Of a DNA stretch of 64,000 bases, positions 9,356 through 16,859 are shown one piece after another. The notes below the pieces were generated by a model. It searched no databases, was not told where the DNA came from, and saw only the letters and a list, made by a program, of their open reading frames with translations. The stretch lies in assembly GCA_963778075.1 (NCBI GenBank), contig CAVZTJ010000001.1, positions 248,001-312,000 of the forward strand. Reading direction: 5' to 3'. The position numbers and the translations under genes are program-made. The DNA is from JASHPR01 sp963778075. Lineage in GTDB: Bacteria > Actinomycetota > Actinomycetes > Streptosporangiales > Streptosporangiaceae. The stretch's first letter is position 1. The number at the start of each line of letters is the position of its first letter.

Positions 9356-9386
9356 CTATCTCAAACTGTCTCGAATAATGAGATAG
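9356..9386. promoter_or_regulatory. Inverted repeat between leuC and the IclR gene
   Basis: CTATCTC (9356-9362) and GAGATAG (9380-9386) form a perfect 7-bp inverted repeat with a 17-bp spacer, 12 bp before the regulator ATG. The upstream part of the same intergenic region (9256-9370) holds related degenerate repeats around CACTATCYCGACTGGTCTC. A divergent operator for the NdgR-like protein is the natural reading. Confidence 0.5.
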
Positions 9387-9398
9387 ACTGTTCAATCT

Positions 9399-10163
9399 AT
9401 GGACACTCTAGAGCCGGAGGCCGCGGGCCGCAACCTGGTCGACGGGGTTGGCCCGGTAAGCGGCGTGGGCGTCCTCGACCGCTCGATGCTGCTGCTCGGC
9501 CTGCTCGGCGACGGCCCGCGCACGCTCCGCTCACTGGCGGAGGCCAGCAGGCTGCCTCGGCCAACCGCGCACCGGCTGCTGGTCGCGCTCGAGGTGCACG
9601 GCCTGGTCGGCCGCGAGGCCGACGGCGCCTTCCGGCTGGGGCCGCGGCTGACCGAGCTGGCGCTGCGGGCCGGCCACGGGCTCGACCTCGGCACGCTGGC
9701 GGCCGGGGTGCTGGCCAGGCTGCACGACCAGACCGGCGAGAGCGTCCAGCTGTACCTGCGCTCCGGGGACCGGCGGCTATGCGCCGCTGCCCGCGACGCC
9801 GGCGCGGGCCTGCGCGACAGCGTGCCGGTCGGCGCGCTGCTGCCGCTCGACGTCGGTTCCGGCGGGAAGGTGCTGCTGGCCTGGTCGGACGATCCCGACC
9901 GGTTTCCCGCGGCGGAGCCCGCCGACTTGGAAGCAGTGCGCAGGCGCGGCTGGACGTCGAGCGTCGCCGAACGCGAGCCCGGCGTCGCCAGCGTCAGCGC
10001 CCCGGTACTGCGGGATGGCGCCCTGCTTGGCGCCCTGTGCGTGTCCGGCCCGGTCAGCAGGCTGGGCAGTTCCCCCGGCCGCCGGCTGGCGCCGCTGGTG
10101 GTCGCCGCCGCGCACGAGCTGGCCGCGCTGGCAGGAGCCGGCGGCACGCCGGTTCCCGCCTAG
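9399..10163 (+). CDS. ndgR: IclR-family regulator, NdgR-like
   Basis: 254 aa. An N-terminal winged helix (about residues 28-85: LRSLAEASRLPRPTAHRLLV) is followed by the IclR effector domain. NdgR of Streptomyces is an IclR protein encoded divergently from leuCD that controls leucine genes and responds to amino-acid supply; the same divergent arrangement with leuC here is the main reason for the symbol. Likely acts on the inverted repeats in the 151-bp gap. The C-terminal codons and stop lie in a 28-bp tandem repeat, so the extreme C-terminus may have been remodelled. Confidence 0.8.
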   Translation: MDTLEPEAAGRNLVDGVGPVSGVGVLDRSMLLLGLLGDGPRTLRSLAEASRLPRPTAHRLLVALEVHGLVGREADGAFRLGPRLTELALRAGHGLDLGTLAAGVLARLHDQTGESVQLYLRSGDRRLCAAARDAGAGLRDSVPVGALLPLDVGSGGKVLLAWSDDPDRFPAAEPADLEAVRRRGWTSSVAEREPGVASVSAPVLRDGALLGALCVSGPVSRLGSSPGRRLAPLVVAAAHELAALAGAGGTPVPA

Positions 10164-10233
10164 TCGCGCCGGGCACCGCGTTCCCGCCTAGTCGCGCCGG
10201 GCACCGCGTTCCCGCCTAGTCGCGCCGGGCACC
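10152..10233. repeat. 28-bp direct repeat, three tandem copies
   Basis: Unit GTTCCCGCCTAGTCGCGCCG plus GGCACCGC, at 10152-10179 and 10180-10207, with a slightly altered third copy at 10208-10233. Each copy contains CTAG, a stop codon on both strands. Copy 1 provides the regulator stop codon and copy 3 the stop of a small convergent ORF. Confidence 0.9.
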
Positions 10234-10344
10234 CGCGCTGCCGCCGTTGTCCCGCCGGTCCAGGGCGACCTGGACGGCCTGCAGCGCGCGCTGTGCGTCG
10301 TCGGCGGTGTCAGCTGGCTCGTTGCGTGGATTGCTGTCTGGCAT
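10216..10344 (-). CDS. Small acidic protein, 42 aa
   Basis: ATG 10344 has a good AGGAGA ribosome-binding site. The product starts MPDSNPRNEPADTADDAQRA and is followed by a short amphipathic helix (LQAVQVALDRRD) and a polar tail. Codon third positions are GC-rich in this frame. It is convergent with the IclR gene, and its stop lies in the 28-bp repeat array. Function unknown. It has the general look of the small charged helical proteins common in actinomycetes, similar in style to the 85-aa protein at 13661-13918. Confidence 0.5.
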   Translation of the reverse strand: MPDSNPRNEPADTADDAQRALQAVQVALDRRDNGGSAGARRD

Positions 10345-10802
10345 GACACATCTCCTGAATAAAGACCGTGAGGTTGGCTTGCCGGCCGGCAGCCCTCAGC
10401 GGGCAGAGCCGCTGCGGTCAGCCAGATCCCGGCACCGGGCCAAGGTCGCGGAAGCGTGCCGCTGGCGCGGCGAAACGATCGGCGATCCAGGAGGTCAGCG
10501 AGTGGACTGGCGGGTACGGCTACGGCTCATGGCCAGCACCTCATCCCGTAGCGGGTTGCCGGCCTGCCGTTGATCAGGTCCCGCTACGGCTGCTAAGGAT
10601 GAATACGCAACGCCGCATGACGAAACCAATGGTAACCGAAACATTGGTGCGCACCGCAAACCGGTCCCGCACCGGCCGGTTGACCGGTGCAGCCACCGTT
10701 CCCACCCATACCCCTTGACAGATCCTACTCACCCGGAATAGACGTCCTAGCGAATATCCCTTTTAGATCGCTATTTCTTTCTATGCGTAATGGAGTGTGC
10801 AG
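10345..10802. other. Intergenic region, 458 bp, less GC-rich toward the right
   Basis: No convincing gene. Contains short inverted repeats CCAATG/CATTGG (near 10627-10648) and GCACCGG/CCGGTGC (near 10669-10689) and the promoter of the following protease. The drop in GC close to 10740-10790 fits a promoter and leader region. Confidence 0.6.
10715..10744 (+). promoter_or_regulatory. Sigma-70-type promoter of secreted protease
   Basis: TTGACA (10715-10720), 18-bp spacer, TAGACG (10739-10744). The -35 box is consensus and the -10 is of the TAGACT-like type common in actinomycetes. It lies about 58 bp before the protease ATG. Confidence 0.6.
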
Positions 10803-11738
10803 ATGCGGATGCTCTCACGACGAAGCCTGGGGATGGCAAGCGCGGCGGTCATGGCCGGGACGCTGACCGCCGTCCTGACCGGGGGTACCGCCTTAGCGAG
10901 CAGCACCGCGGCCGCCAGCTCGCCCACCATCGCGGTCACCCACACAGTGGGCAAGGCCGAGCAGGCCGCCGCGCGCTCGTTCTGGACTACCTCTCGGATG
11001 GAGAGCGCGACCCCGGCCGGGCAGGCAGCCTCGAAAGGCACGCAGGCCAGCACGGCCGAGCCACCCCCCGGCATCCCGAACCCCACCCACTTCAACGGCG
11101 TGCGCACCGTTGGCGCGCTCTTCTTCACCACCGGGTGGCATGCTCACTTCTGCACCGCCAGCGTGGTGGACAGCGCCACGTTCGACCTGGTCCTCACCGC
11201 CGCGCACTGCGTCTACGGCACCAGCTACGCCAGCAACATCGCTTACGTGCCGAAGTGGCATAAAGGCGTCAGCCCCTACGGGTTGTGGCCAGTGAAGACG
11301 ATCACGGTGGCCACCGGCTGGAAGCAGTCGCAGAACCCGAGCCTCGACTTCGCGTTCCTGGCCGTCACCCCGCCGCCGGGGACCAGCCGGCCGATCCAGT
11401 TGGTCACCGGCGGCCTCCGCCTCGGCATCAACGCCGGGTACGCCCATCGCATCTACGTGATCGGCTACAACGACACCGACGACCAGCCGATCGGCTGCGC
11501 CACCCGCAGCTTCAAGTTCGAGCCTGGCCAGCTGGAGTTCTACTGCAACTCGTTCTGGGACGGCACCAGCGGCGGCCCCTGGATCGTGCACTTCCACCCG
11601 GTGACCGGCCGCGGGACCGTGATCGGTGACATCGGCGGGTACGAGCAGGGTGGCGACTACCCGTGGGCGTCCTACGGCGACTACTACAACCAGTCCACCC
11701 TGCGGCTGTTCCTCATCGCGCAAGCGGAGCAAGCCTGA
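10803..11738 (+). CDS. Secreted trypsin-like serine protease (S1 family)
   Basis: Extracellular peptidase of the chymotrypsin/V8 fold. Signal peptide: RR at residues 6-7, hydrophobic core, cleavage near ALA-S at about 32. Catalytic triad: H135 in LTAAHC, D182 in SLDFAFL, S256 in GTSGGPW; paired cysteines flank the His. ATG 10803 is chosen because GGAG (10792-10795) is spaced seven bases away; GTG 10797 is possible. 311 aa, single domain, with a propeptide-like segment to about residue 95. The closest named types are glutamyl endopeptidase-like or mycolysin-like S1 proteases; specificity cannot be told. Confidence 0.88.
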   Translation: MRMLSRRSLGMASAAVMAGTLTAVLTGGTALASSTAAASSPTIAVTHTVGKAEQAAARSFWTTSRMESATPAGQAASKGTQASTAEPPPGIPNPTHFNGVRTVGALFFTTGWHAHFCTASVVDSATFDLVLTAAHCVYGTSYASNIAYVPKWHKGVSPYGLWPVKTITVATGWKQSQNPSLDFAFLAVTPPPGTSRPIQLVTGGLRLGINAGYAHRIYVIGYNDTDDQPIGCATRSFKFEPGQLEFYCNSFWDGTSGGPWIVHFHPVTGRGTVIGDIGGYEQGGDYPWASYGDYYNQSTLRLFLIAQAEQA

Positions 11739-11777
11739 TCGAGCCGGCCGTCCTGCACGGAAGGTAAGGTCGGCCGC

Positions 11778-12566
11778 GTGCGTGACCAAGCCGATCGCGT
11801 CCTGGCCGAGTTGCCGGGATGCGTACTTGCCTGGTCGGACGAGTTCGATGAGCCGGCCGGATCCCCGCCGTCCCCCGCCACGTGGTGGCCGCAGACCGGC
11901 GGGCACGGCTGGGGCAACCGGGAGCTGCAGTACTTCACCGACGGAATCGAGAACGCTTCGCTGGACGGCGCCGGGCACTTGGTCATCACCGCCGACCGTG
12001 CGCAGCCGCAGGACCGCGCCCGCCAGGACGGCTGCGAGTACACGTCGGCGCGGCTGACCAGCAAGGACCGGATGACGGTGCACTACGGCGTGGTGCAGGC
12101 ACGGATGCAGATTCCGGACGGCCAGGGCATGTGGCCGGCCTTCTGGATGATGGGCCAGGACTTCGACGAGGTCGGGTGGCCGCGATGCGGCGAGATCGAC
12201 GTCATGGAGAACTTCGGCAAGGACCCCCGGTTGGTGCACGGCGCGGCGCACGGACCCGGGTACACCGGCAGAGACTTCGCCGGATCACACCGCACCCTGA
12301 CGAGCCTCGCCCGCGGCTTCCACGTGTATTCGGTCGTGTGGGAGCCGGCCCGGATCCGCTGGTACCTCGATGACCGGCAATACGCGACGATCACGCCCGC
12401 CGACCTCGGCGGCCGGCCGTGGGTCTTCGATCATGACTTCTTTCTGCTGGTCAACCTCTCCGTGGGCGGGAACCCCTCGGTAACCCCCGGGCCCTCGGTC
12501 CGGTTCCCGCAGCGGCTACTCGTCGACTACATCCGCGTCTATGCCATGCCACAGTCACCGCGATGA
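11778..12566 (+). CDS. GH16 beta-glucanase (laminarinase-like)
   Basis: Hydrolase of beta-1,3 or mixed-linked glucans. The GH16 catalytic signature is GEIDVMENFG with E139, D141 and E144; aromatic subsite residues include NRELQYFTD and GMWPAFWMMG. 262 aa, the catalytic domain alone, with no carbohydrate-binding module and no visible signal peptide, which is unusual for a polysaccharide hydrolase and suggests cytoplasmic or non-classical location. GTG 11778 starts 39 bp after the protease. Its TGA overlaps the next ATG (ATGA). Confidence 0.88.
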   Translation: MRDQADRVLAELPGCVLAWSDEFDEPAGSPPSPATWWPQTGGHGWGNRELQYFTDGIENASLDGAGHLVITADRAQPQDRARQDGCEYTSARLTSKDRMTVHYGVVQARMQIPDGQGMWPAFWMMGQDFDEVGWPRCGEIDVMENFGKDPRLVHGAAHGPGYTGRDFAGSHRTLTSLARGFHVYSVVWEPARIRWYLDDRQYATITPADLGGRPWVFDHDFFLLVNLSVGGNPSVTPGPSVRFPQRLLVDYIRVYAMPQSPR

Positions 12567-13513
12567 CCGGCCGATATCCCCCGATCGAGCCGTATGACCA
12601 CGGGATGCTCGATGTCGGCGACGGCCAGTCGCTGTACTGGGAAACCTGCGGGAACCCAGCGGGCAAGCCCGTGGTAGTACTGCATGGTGGTCCCGGCTCC
12701 GGCTGCATCCCGGGCTTCCGCCGTTACTTCGACCCGGCGGCGTTCCGGATCGTGTTGTTCGACCAGCGCGGCGCCGGCCGGAGCCTGCCGCACGCGAGCG
12801 ATCGCGCGGTCAGCCTGGCCGCGAACACGACCCAGCACCTGATCGCCGATATCGAGGCGCTGCGCGAGGTCCTGGCAATCGACCGCTGGCTGGTCTGGGG
12901 CATCTCGTGGGGCTCCACGCTCGCGCTCGCCTACGCCGAGCAATACCCGAAGCGGGTCAGCGAGATCGTGCTGCACTCGGTCACGATGACCCGCCCGGCC
13001 GACATCGACTGGCTCTACCACGGCGTCGGCCGGTTCTTCCCCGAGGAATGGGCCCGCTTCCGTGCCGCTGCCGGGTCCGCTGCAGGTGACGACCTGGTCG
13101 CCGCGTACTACCGCCTGCTCAGCGATCCCGACCCTGCGGTCGCGGAGCAGGCCGCGCGGGACTGGTGCGCATGGGAGGACGCGGTCGTCTCGCTGGAGGA
13201 CGGCTGGCAGCCGAGCCCGCGGTACGCAGACTCGCGGTTCCGCATGGCCTTCGCGCGGATCGTGACGCACTACTTCCATCACCACGCGTGGATCGAGGAC
13301 AATGGGCTGCTACGCCACGCCGACCGCCTCTCCGGCATCCCCGGAGTGCTCGCACACGGCTGCCTCGACCTCGGCGGCCCGCCCGTCACCGCGTGGGAAC
13401 TGGCCCAGGCCTGGCCGGACGCGGAACTCCACCTGGTCGCCGGCGGTCATACTGGCGGGCCCGGCATGGACGAGATCCTGATCGCCGCCACCGACCGCTT
13501 CGCCAGCCGCTGA
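12563..13513 (+). CDS. pip: Proline iminopeptidase (S33)
   Basis: Alpha/beta-hydrolase releasing N-terminal proline from peptides. 316 aa. Family motifs: HGGPGSGC (oxyanion region), FDQRGAGRS, nucleophile S115 in WGISWGS, D269 in HGCLDLGGP, H296 in AGGHTGG. Start ATG overlaps the glucanase stop as ATGA, so it is co-transcribed with the GH16 gene; the functional link is not obvious. The Asp loop usually reads GRYD or GRLD, so GCLD is a mild variant. Confidence 0.9.
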   Translation: MTGRYPPIEPYDHGMLDVGDGQSLYWETCGNPAGKPVVVLHGGPGSGCIPGFRRYFDPAAFRIVLFDQRGAGRSLPHASDRAVSLAANTTQHLIADIEALREVLAIDRWLVWGISWGSTLALAYAEQYPKRVSEIVLHSVTMTRPADIDWLYHGVGRFFPEEWARFRAAAGSAAGDDLVAAYYRLLSDPDPAVAEQAARDWCAWEDAVVSLEDGWQPSPRYADSRFRMAFARIVTHYFHHHAWIEDNGLLRHADRLSGIPGVLAHGCLDLGGPPVTAWELAQAWPDAELHLVAGGHTGGPGMDEILIAATDRFASR

Positions 13514-13584
13514 CCCGGCGGCCTACCACTCACTACTGCAGCGCCCGCCACCTACCGCCGTTTCGGCCACTCAGCACCGGTACT

Positions 13585-13624
13585 CACCGCCGGTACCGGC
13601 CATCCACCACCGGTACCGGCCACC
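13585..13624. repeat. 20-bp tandem repeat, two copies
   Basis: CACCGCCGGTACCGGCCATC then CACCACCGGTACCGGCCACC, with a decayed partial unit before. Lies in the short gap after pip and contains the palindrome CCGGTACCGG twice. Confidence 0.8.
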
Positions 13625-13634
13625 CCAAGCGTCC

Positions 13635-13678
13635 GGCGTCAGTTGTTGCGGAGGGAGGCGTCAGTTGTTGCGGAGGGA
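13635..13678. repeat. 22-bp tandem repeat, two copies
   Basis: The unit GGCGTCAGTTGTTGCGGAGG followed by GA is duplicated exactly (13635-13656 and 13657-13678). The inner copy encodes the last codons and stop of the small protein on the minus strand, so the repeat is a recent duplication of that gene end. Confidence 0.9.
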
Positions 13679-13918
13679 TATGTCGTCCGACTGGCCGATG
13701 TTGCTGGCATCCACGGCCCGCAACCCCTCGCCTAGGCGCTCGCGCGCCTGCCGGAGCAGCGTGAGTGAGTGCGTCGCCGGACCCTGTGCGGCTGAGCGTT
13801 CCAGGTCGGCGCCGTGCTCCTCGACGAGGTGCGCCTGAAGGGCCGCGGCGACCTCGTCGACCGCCTTCAGTGCCTGGTAGAGACCCAGCTCTTGTCCGTT
13901 GTTGTTGTTGTCAGCCAT
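13661..13918 (-). CDS. Small conserved-type protein, 85 aa
   Basis: MADNNNNGQELGLYQALKAV at the N-terminus, then a helical core (LQAHLVEEHGADLERS, LTLLRQARERLGEGLRAVDA) and a polar C-terminus ending SLRNN. GC-rich third codon positions support coding. Helix pattern and size suggest a soluble helical protein, but the family is not recognised. Isolated, 21 bp after a methyltransferase gene on the same strand, so the two may be in tandem without overlap. Confidence 0.55.
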   Translation of the reverse strand: MADNNNNGQELGLYQALKAVDEVAAALQAHLVEEHGADLERSAAQGPATHSLTLLRQARERLGEGLRAVDASNIGQSDDISLRNN

Positions 13919-13939
13919 GCAGGCCAGTATCCCGCGTCC

Positions 13940-14527
13940 TCAGGCCCGGAGCCGGACCAATAGGTTCCTTTTGGCGCTCTCGGGCAGGTCACGCTCGTCG
14001 AGAATCTCGAATCCGGCTGGCAGCAGCGACGCGGGTTCACCGGGCTCAAGGCACCAGTCAGCGGGCAAGCCGGGCCGGGCCCGCCGGGCCTCGGCGGTGA
14101 ACGCCTCCCAGCCGAGAACACCGCCCGCGGCCACCGCGCCCGCCGCGGTGGCGAACACCGCGCGGTCCCAGAAGCCGGTGCACAGCACGAGCGCGTAGCC
14201 GCCCGGCTCTGGGCGCCATGCCCCCAGATCGGCCTGCACCACGGTGATCAGCTCGCCGACGCCGCGGCGGCTGGCCTCCTCGGCCAGCACGCCGAGCGCC
14301 ACATCGGATATGTCCACGGCGGTGACCCGGTGCCCGGCCGTGGCGGCCAGCAGGGCACTGCCCCCGAGCCCGCAGGCAAGATCGGCGACGGGCCCGTCCG
14401 GCACCCCCAGCGACAGCGCCCGCACCGCCACCGGATGCGGTTCGAGCGGCGCCGGATCGCGGCCCTCGTACCTGGCGTTCCACCGCTCCCGGTCCGGATG
14501 CCCCGCCAGCTCTCCCACGCCCGGCAT
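13940..14527 (-). CDS. SAM-dependent methyltransferase (class I)
   Basis: Class I Rossmann methyltransferase. SAM-binding motif I is VADLACGLGGSALLAA (VLDxGxGxG type); motif II region is VTAVDISDVAL; later VVQADLGAW. The N-terminus ERWNARYEGRDPAP is typical of tellurite-resistance/thiopurine-like small methyltransferases. The frame is open to 14626 but the extra N-terminus is low-complexity; ATG 14527 (MPGVGELAGHP) is preferred, with a poor ribosome-binding site. 195 aa. Substrate unknown. Confidence 0.75.
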   Translation of the reverse strand: MPGVGELAGHPDRERWNARYEGRDPAPLEPHPVAVRALSLGVPDGPVADLACGLGGSALLAATAGHRVTAVDISDVALGVLAEEASRRGVGELITVVQADLGAWRPEPGGYALVLCTGFWDRAVFATAAGAVAAGGVLGWEAFTAEARRARPGLPADWCLEPGEPASLLPAGFEILDERDLPESAKRNLLVRLRA

Positions 14528-14741
14528 GCTATGCGCCGCCGACGGCGACCGTGCCGGGCTACCCAGCCCACATGACGGCTCAGCATGCGCCGGCGACGGC
14601 GACGCCCTGGGCATGCCAGCCGACACAACGGCTCAGCAGAAACGCCACTGAGGCGTGTTAGCTATATGCGGATGAACGTTAGGGGCCGGTGATGGCGCGG
14701 ACAGCGGGAAGACCGGACGCATCCTCGGGCCGTCGACGTCT

Positions 14742-14898
14742 GTGCAGCCGGCCGACGCGGACGAACTCGTCAGAGACCTGTACCAGGCCCATGCGCTCGC
14801 CGTGATCCCGGCGGCGAAACTGCTTCCGCGCGACCAGCCAAGCGCCGAGGATGTCGTCCAGGACGCCTTCTTTAATCTGTACCGGGCGCTTCCCAGGC
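14742..14898 (+). pseudogene. ECF sigma factor region-2 fragment
   Basis: About 50 codons read DELVRDLYQAHALAVIPAAK and later PSAEDVVQDAFFNLYRALPRL, the classical sigma region 2 of ECF factors. Similarity ends at 14898, exactly where the aldo-keto reductase stop codon on the other strand lies, so regions 3-4 are gone. GTG 14742 is a possible old start. A deletion that removed the rest of the sigma gene and anything between is the simplest explanation. Confidence 0.65.
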
Positions 14899-15870
14899 TC
14901 AGCGGCGCAGCCTGGCCCGGACCACTCCGCGTAGCGCGGCCGGTCCGGCGACGGGACGGAACCGGTCGGACGCGGCGCTCAGCGCCCGGTACTCGTCGTC
15001 GGTCAGGTCGACGTCGGCGGCGGCGGCGTTCCGTTCCAGCTGTTCGACGCTGGAAGCGCCCGGGATAGCGACTACCGCGGGGCTATGGATGGCCCAGGCC
15101 AGCGCGGCCTGAGCCGGGGTGATCGTGTGCGCGTCCGCGACGTCCCGCAGCACGGAGATGAGCTCGCCGGCGCGCTCGAGGTTTTCGGGAAGGAACAGCG
15201 AGCTGGCCGCCCGGAGCCGGTTCGCCGGACGGCTGTTCGGGGTGTACCTGCCCGACAGCAGGCCCTGCGCCAGCGGGCTGTAGGCGATCACCAGGTGCTC
15301 TTGCGACTCGGCGAACGGGATCAGATCGCGCTCCGGTGAGCGGGCGACGAGGCTGTAACGGACCTGATTGCTGAGCACCCGGCTGCCCAGCGCCGCTTCG
15401 GCCGCGCGCCACCGGTCGAGCGAGTAGTTGCTGACCCCGGCGTCGCCGACCAGGCCCACTCGCTGCAGTGCGCGCATGCCCCGCATGATCGTGCCGTCGC
15501 GGATCACCGGGTTGGGCTGGTGCACCTGGTACAAATCGAGCCGGCGGACGCCGAGCCGGTTCGCGCTGGCCACGCCGCGCTGCTCTACAACCGGTGCGAT
15601 CGGCAGCACCGGGAGGATCTTCGTGGCGATGAAGACCGACGCGGCGTCCTCGCCGAGCGCGTTGCCGAGGATCCGCTCGCTGCGCCCGAACCCGTAGATC
15701 TCGGCGGTGTCGAACAACGTGACGCCGAGCTCGAGTGCACGGCGGGTAATCGCGTGCGCCTCCCGCTGGGCGTAGGCATCCCCGTAGCCCCACTCCTTGG
15801 ACCCGAACTGCCACGTACCCAGGCCGATTTTGGAGATCTTCTTCGCGGTGTCGCTGGCCAGATAGCGCAT
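14899..15870 (-). CDS. Aldo/keto reductase
   Basis: NADPH-dependent TIM-barrel oxidoreductase of the AKR superfamily. 323 aa. Catalytic tetrad visible: D54 and Y59 in FDTAEIYG, K84 in IATKI, H117 in LYQVHQPN. The phosphate-binding IPGASSVEQLERN segment lies near the C-terminus. Similar to YajO/YakC-type enzymes. Starts at ATG 15870. Ends abutting an ECF sigma remnant. Natural substrate unknown. Confidence 0.9.
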   Translation of the reverse strand: MRYLASDTAKKISKIGLGTWQFGSKEWGYGDAYAQREAHAITRRALELGVTLFDTAEIYGFGRSERILGNALGEDAASVFIATKILPVLPIAPVVEQRGVASANRLGVRRLDLYQVHQPNPVIRDGTIMRGMRALQRVGLVGDAGVSNYSLDRWRAAEAALGSRVLSNQVRYSLVARSPERDLIPFAESQEHLVIAYSPLAQGLLSGRYTPNSRPANRLRAASSLFLPENLERAGELISVLRDVADAHTITPAQAALAWAIHSPAVVAIPGASSVEQLERNAAAADVDLTDDEYRALSAASDRFRPVAGPAALRGVVRARLRR

Positions 15871-15880
15871 GCGTCAATTG

Positions 15881-16066
15881 TCAGACATTTGCGGCGGAGC
15901 GCCAGGGCCAGGGCCGCGCGACGTGATCCAGGCCGCTCAGCGCTGCTCGCATGGACCGCACGGCGTGCCCGGCCGGCGCAACGTAGTGCACCCGAATTGA
16001 CGAGCAGTCGACGCCGCCGGGATTGACCAGGTAATACGTGGGGACCTCGCCGGTCTCAGGCCGCTA
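15881..16066 (-). pseudogene. Coding-like fragment without a start, about 60 codons
   Basis: An open stretch with strong GC bias in third positions reads VPTYYLVNPGGVD, then SIRVHYVAPAGHAV, and ends PWPWRSAANV before TGA at 15881. There is no start codon and a stop lies just upstream, so it looks like the 3' end of a lost gene. The YYLVNP segment recalls the core of Uma2-type nuclease domains, but this is too weak to name. Confidence 0.3.
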
Positions 16067-16144
16067 TCTTCTAGGGGCTCAATACCGTGTTCCAGATGAC
16101 GCGAAGCGGCCCTTACCTCCTGACTTCGGACTGGCCGCGAGGGA

Positions 16145-16804
16145 TTACTCGTCCGAAACGGTGATGCCCATGGTTTCGGCGAGCACCGGAGCCAGGTAGA
16201 CGAGCTGCCCCGTGCTGACCGTGGCGCCGCGTAGCGAGTCCGGGCCGATGATGATGCCGAGCTCGGCACCGCGCAGGTCGGTCCCGTTCATTGTCACCTT
16301 CGTGAAGTCGGTTCTGGTCAGCCGCGAGCCGGGGAACGCGGTCCGGGTCAGCGTCGCCCCGGCGAAGTCGACGTCGCGCAGCTCGCAACCTGCGAAGGTC
16401 ACCTCGGTGAGCGCGGCGCCGCGGAAGTTCACCGAGTCCAGCTTGCAGCCGCGGAACGTGACGCGGCGCAGCTCAGCGGCGAAAACCTCGGTGCCGGCGG
16501 CGACGCTCTCGACGACCGTCACGTCCGTCCAGTGCGACTCCCCCAGGCCGGTCGCGATCAGCCGCACGTCGCGCATCAGCACGTCGCGCAGCCGGGCCTT
16601 TGGCAGCCGCCCGCCCTGGAAGGTCACGCCGGTCAGGGCGCATTCGATGAACTGGCTGCTCGCCGCCTGCGGCTCGCCGAAGCTGAGCTGGTCGAAGCGC
16701 ACGCAGTCGTAATCCGCGCCGGCCGTCAGCCCGCCGGCGTGCGGCGTCAGCACTGCGGCGAACGGAAGGTCCGCGACGTCCTGCCAGTCCACGGGTTCAG
16801 GCAT
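16145..16804 (-). CDS. Pentapeptide-repeat protein
   Basis: 219 aa built of tandem A(D/N)LXX-like repeats from about residue 80 to 185, for example VTFRGCKLDSVNFRGAALTE and VDFAGATL, predicted to form a right-handed quadrilateral beta-helix. The N-terminus (about 1-45) is non-repetitive. Pentapeptide proteins such as MfpA/Qnr mimic DNA and protect gyrase, but many have no known role and no gyrase-related neighbour is seen. Divergent from a membrane protein with a 55-bp gap. Function uncertain. Confidence 0.8.
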   Translation of the reverse strand: MPEPVDWQDVADLPFAAVLTPHAGGLTAGADYDCVRFDQLSFGEPQAASSQFIECALTGVTFQGGRLPKARLRDVLMRDVRLIATGLGESHWTDVTVVESVAAGTEVFAAELRRVTFRGCKLDSVNFRGAALTEVTFAGCELRDVDFAGATLTRTAFPGSRLTRTDFTKVTMNGTDLRGAELGIIIGPDSLRGATVSTGQLVYLAPVLAETMGITVSDE

Positions 16805-16859
16805 TCCAGCTCCGGTACCGGGAGGCGCTGTTCGCCCCGATCAGCGTAGACTCCGGGCC

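Noticed and set aside
7152..9386. 744-aa plus-strand ORF across leuD, the element and leuC
   Set aside because: Antisense to two well-recognised genes and crosses the mobile-element boundary; no motif. A GC-frame artefact.
10152..10233. Three spaced repeats considered as a CRISPR array
   Set aside because: Copies are directly adjacent without spacers, and no cas gene is near. It is a simple tandem repeat.
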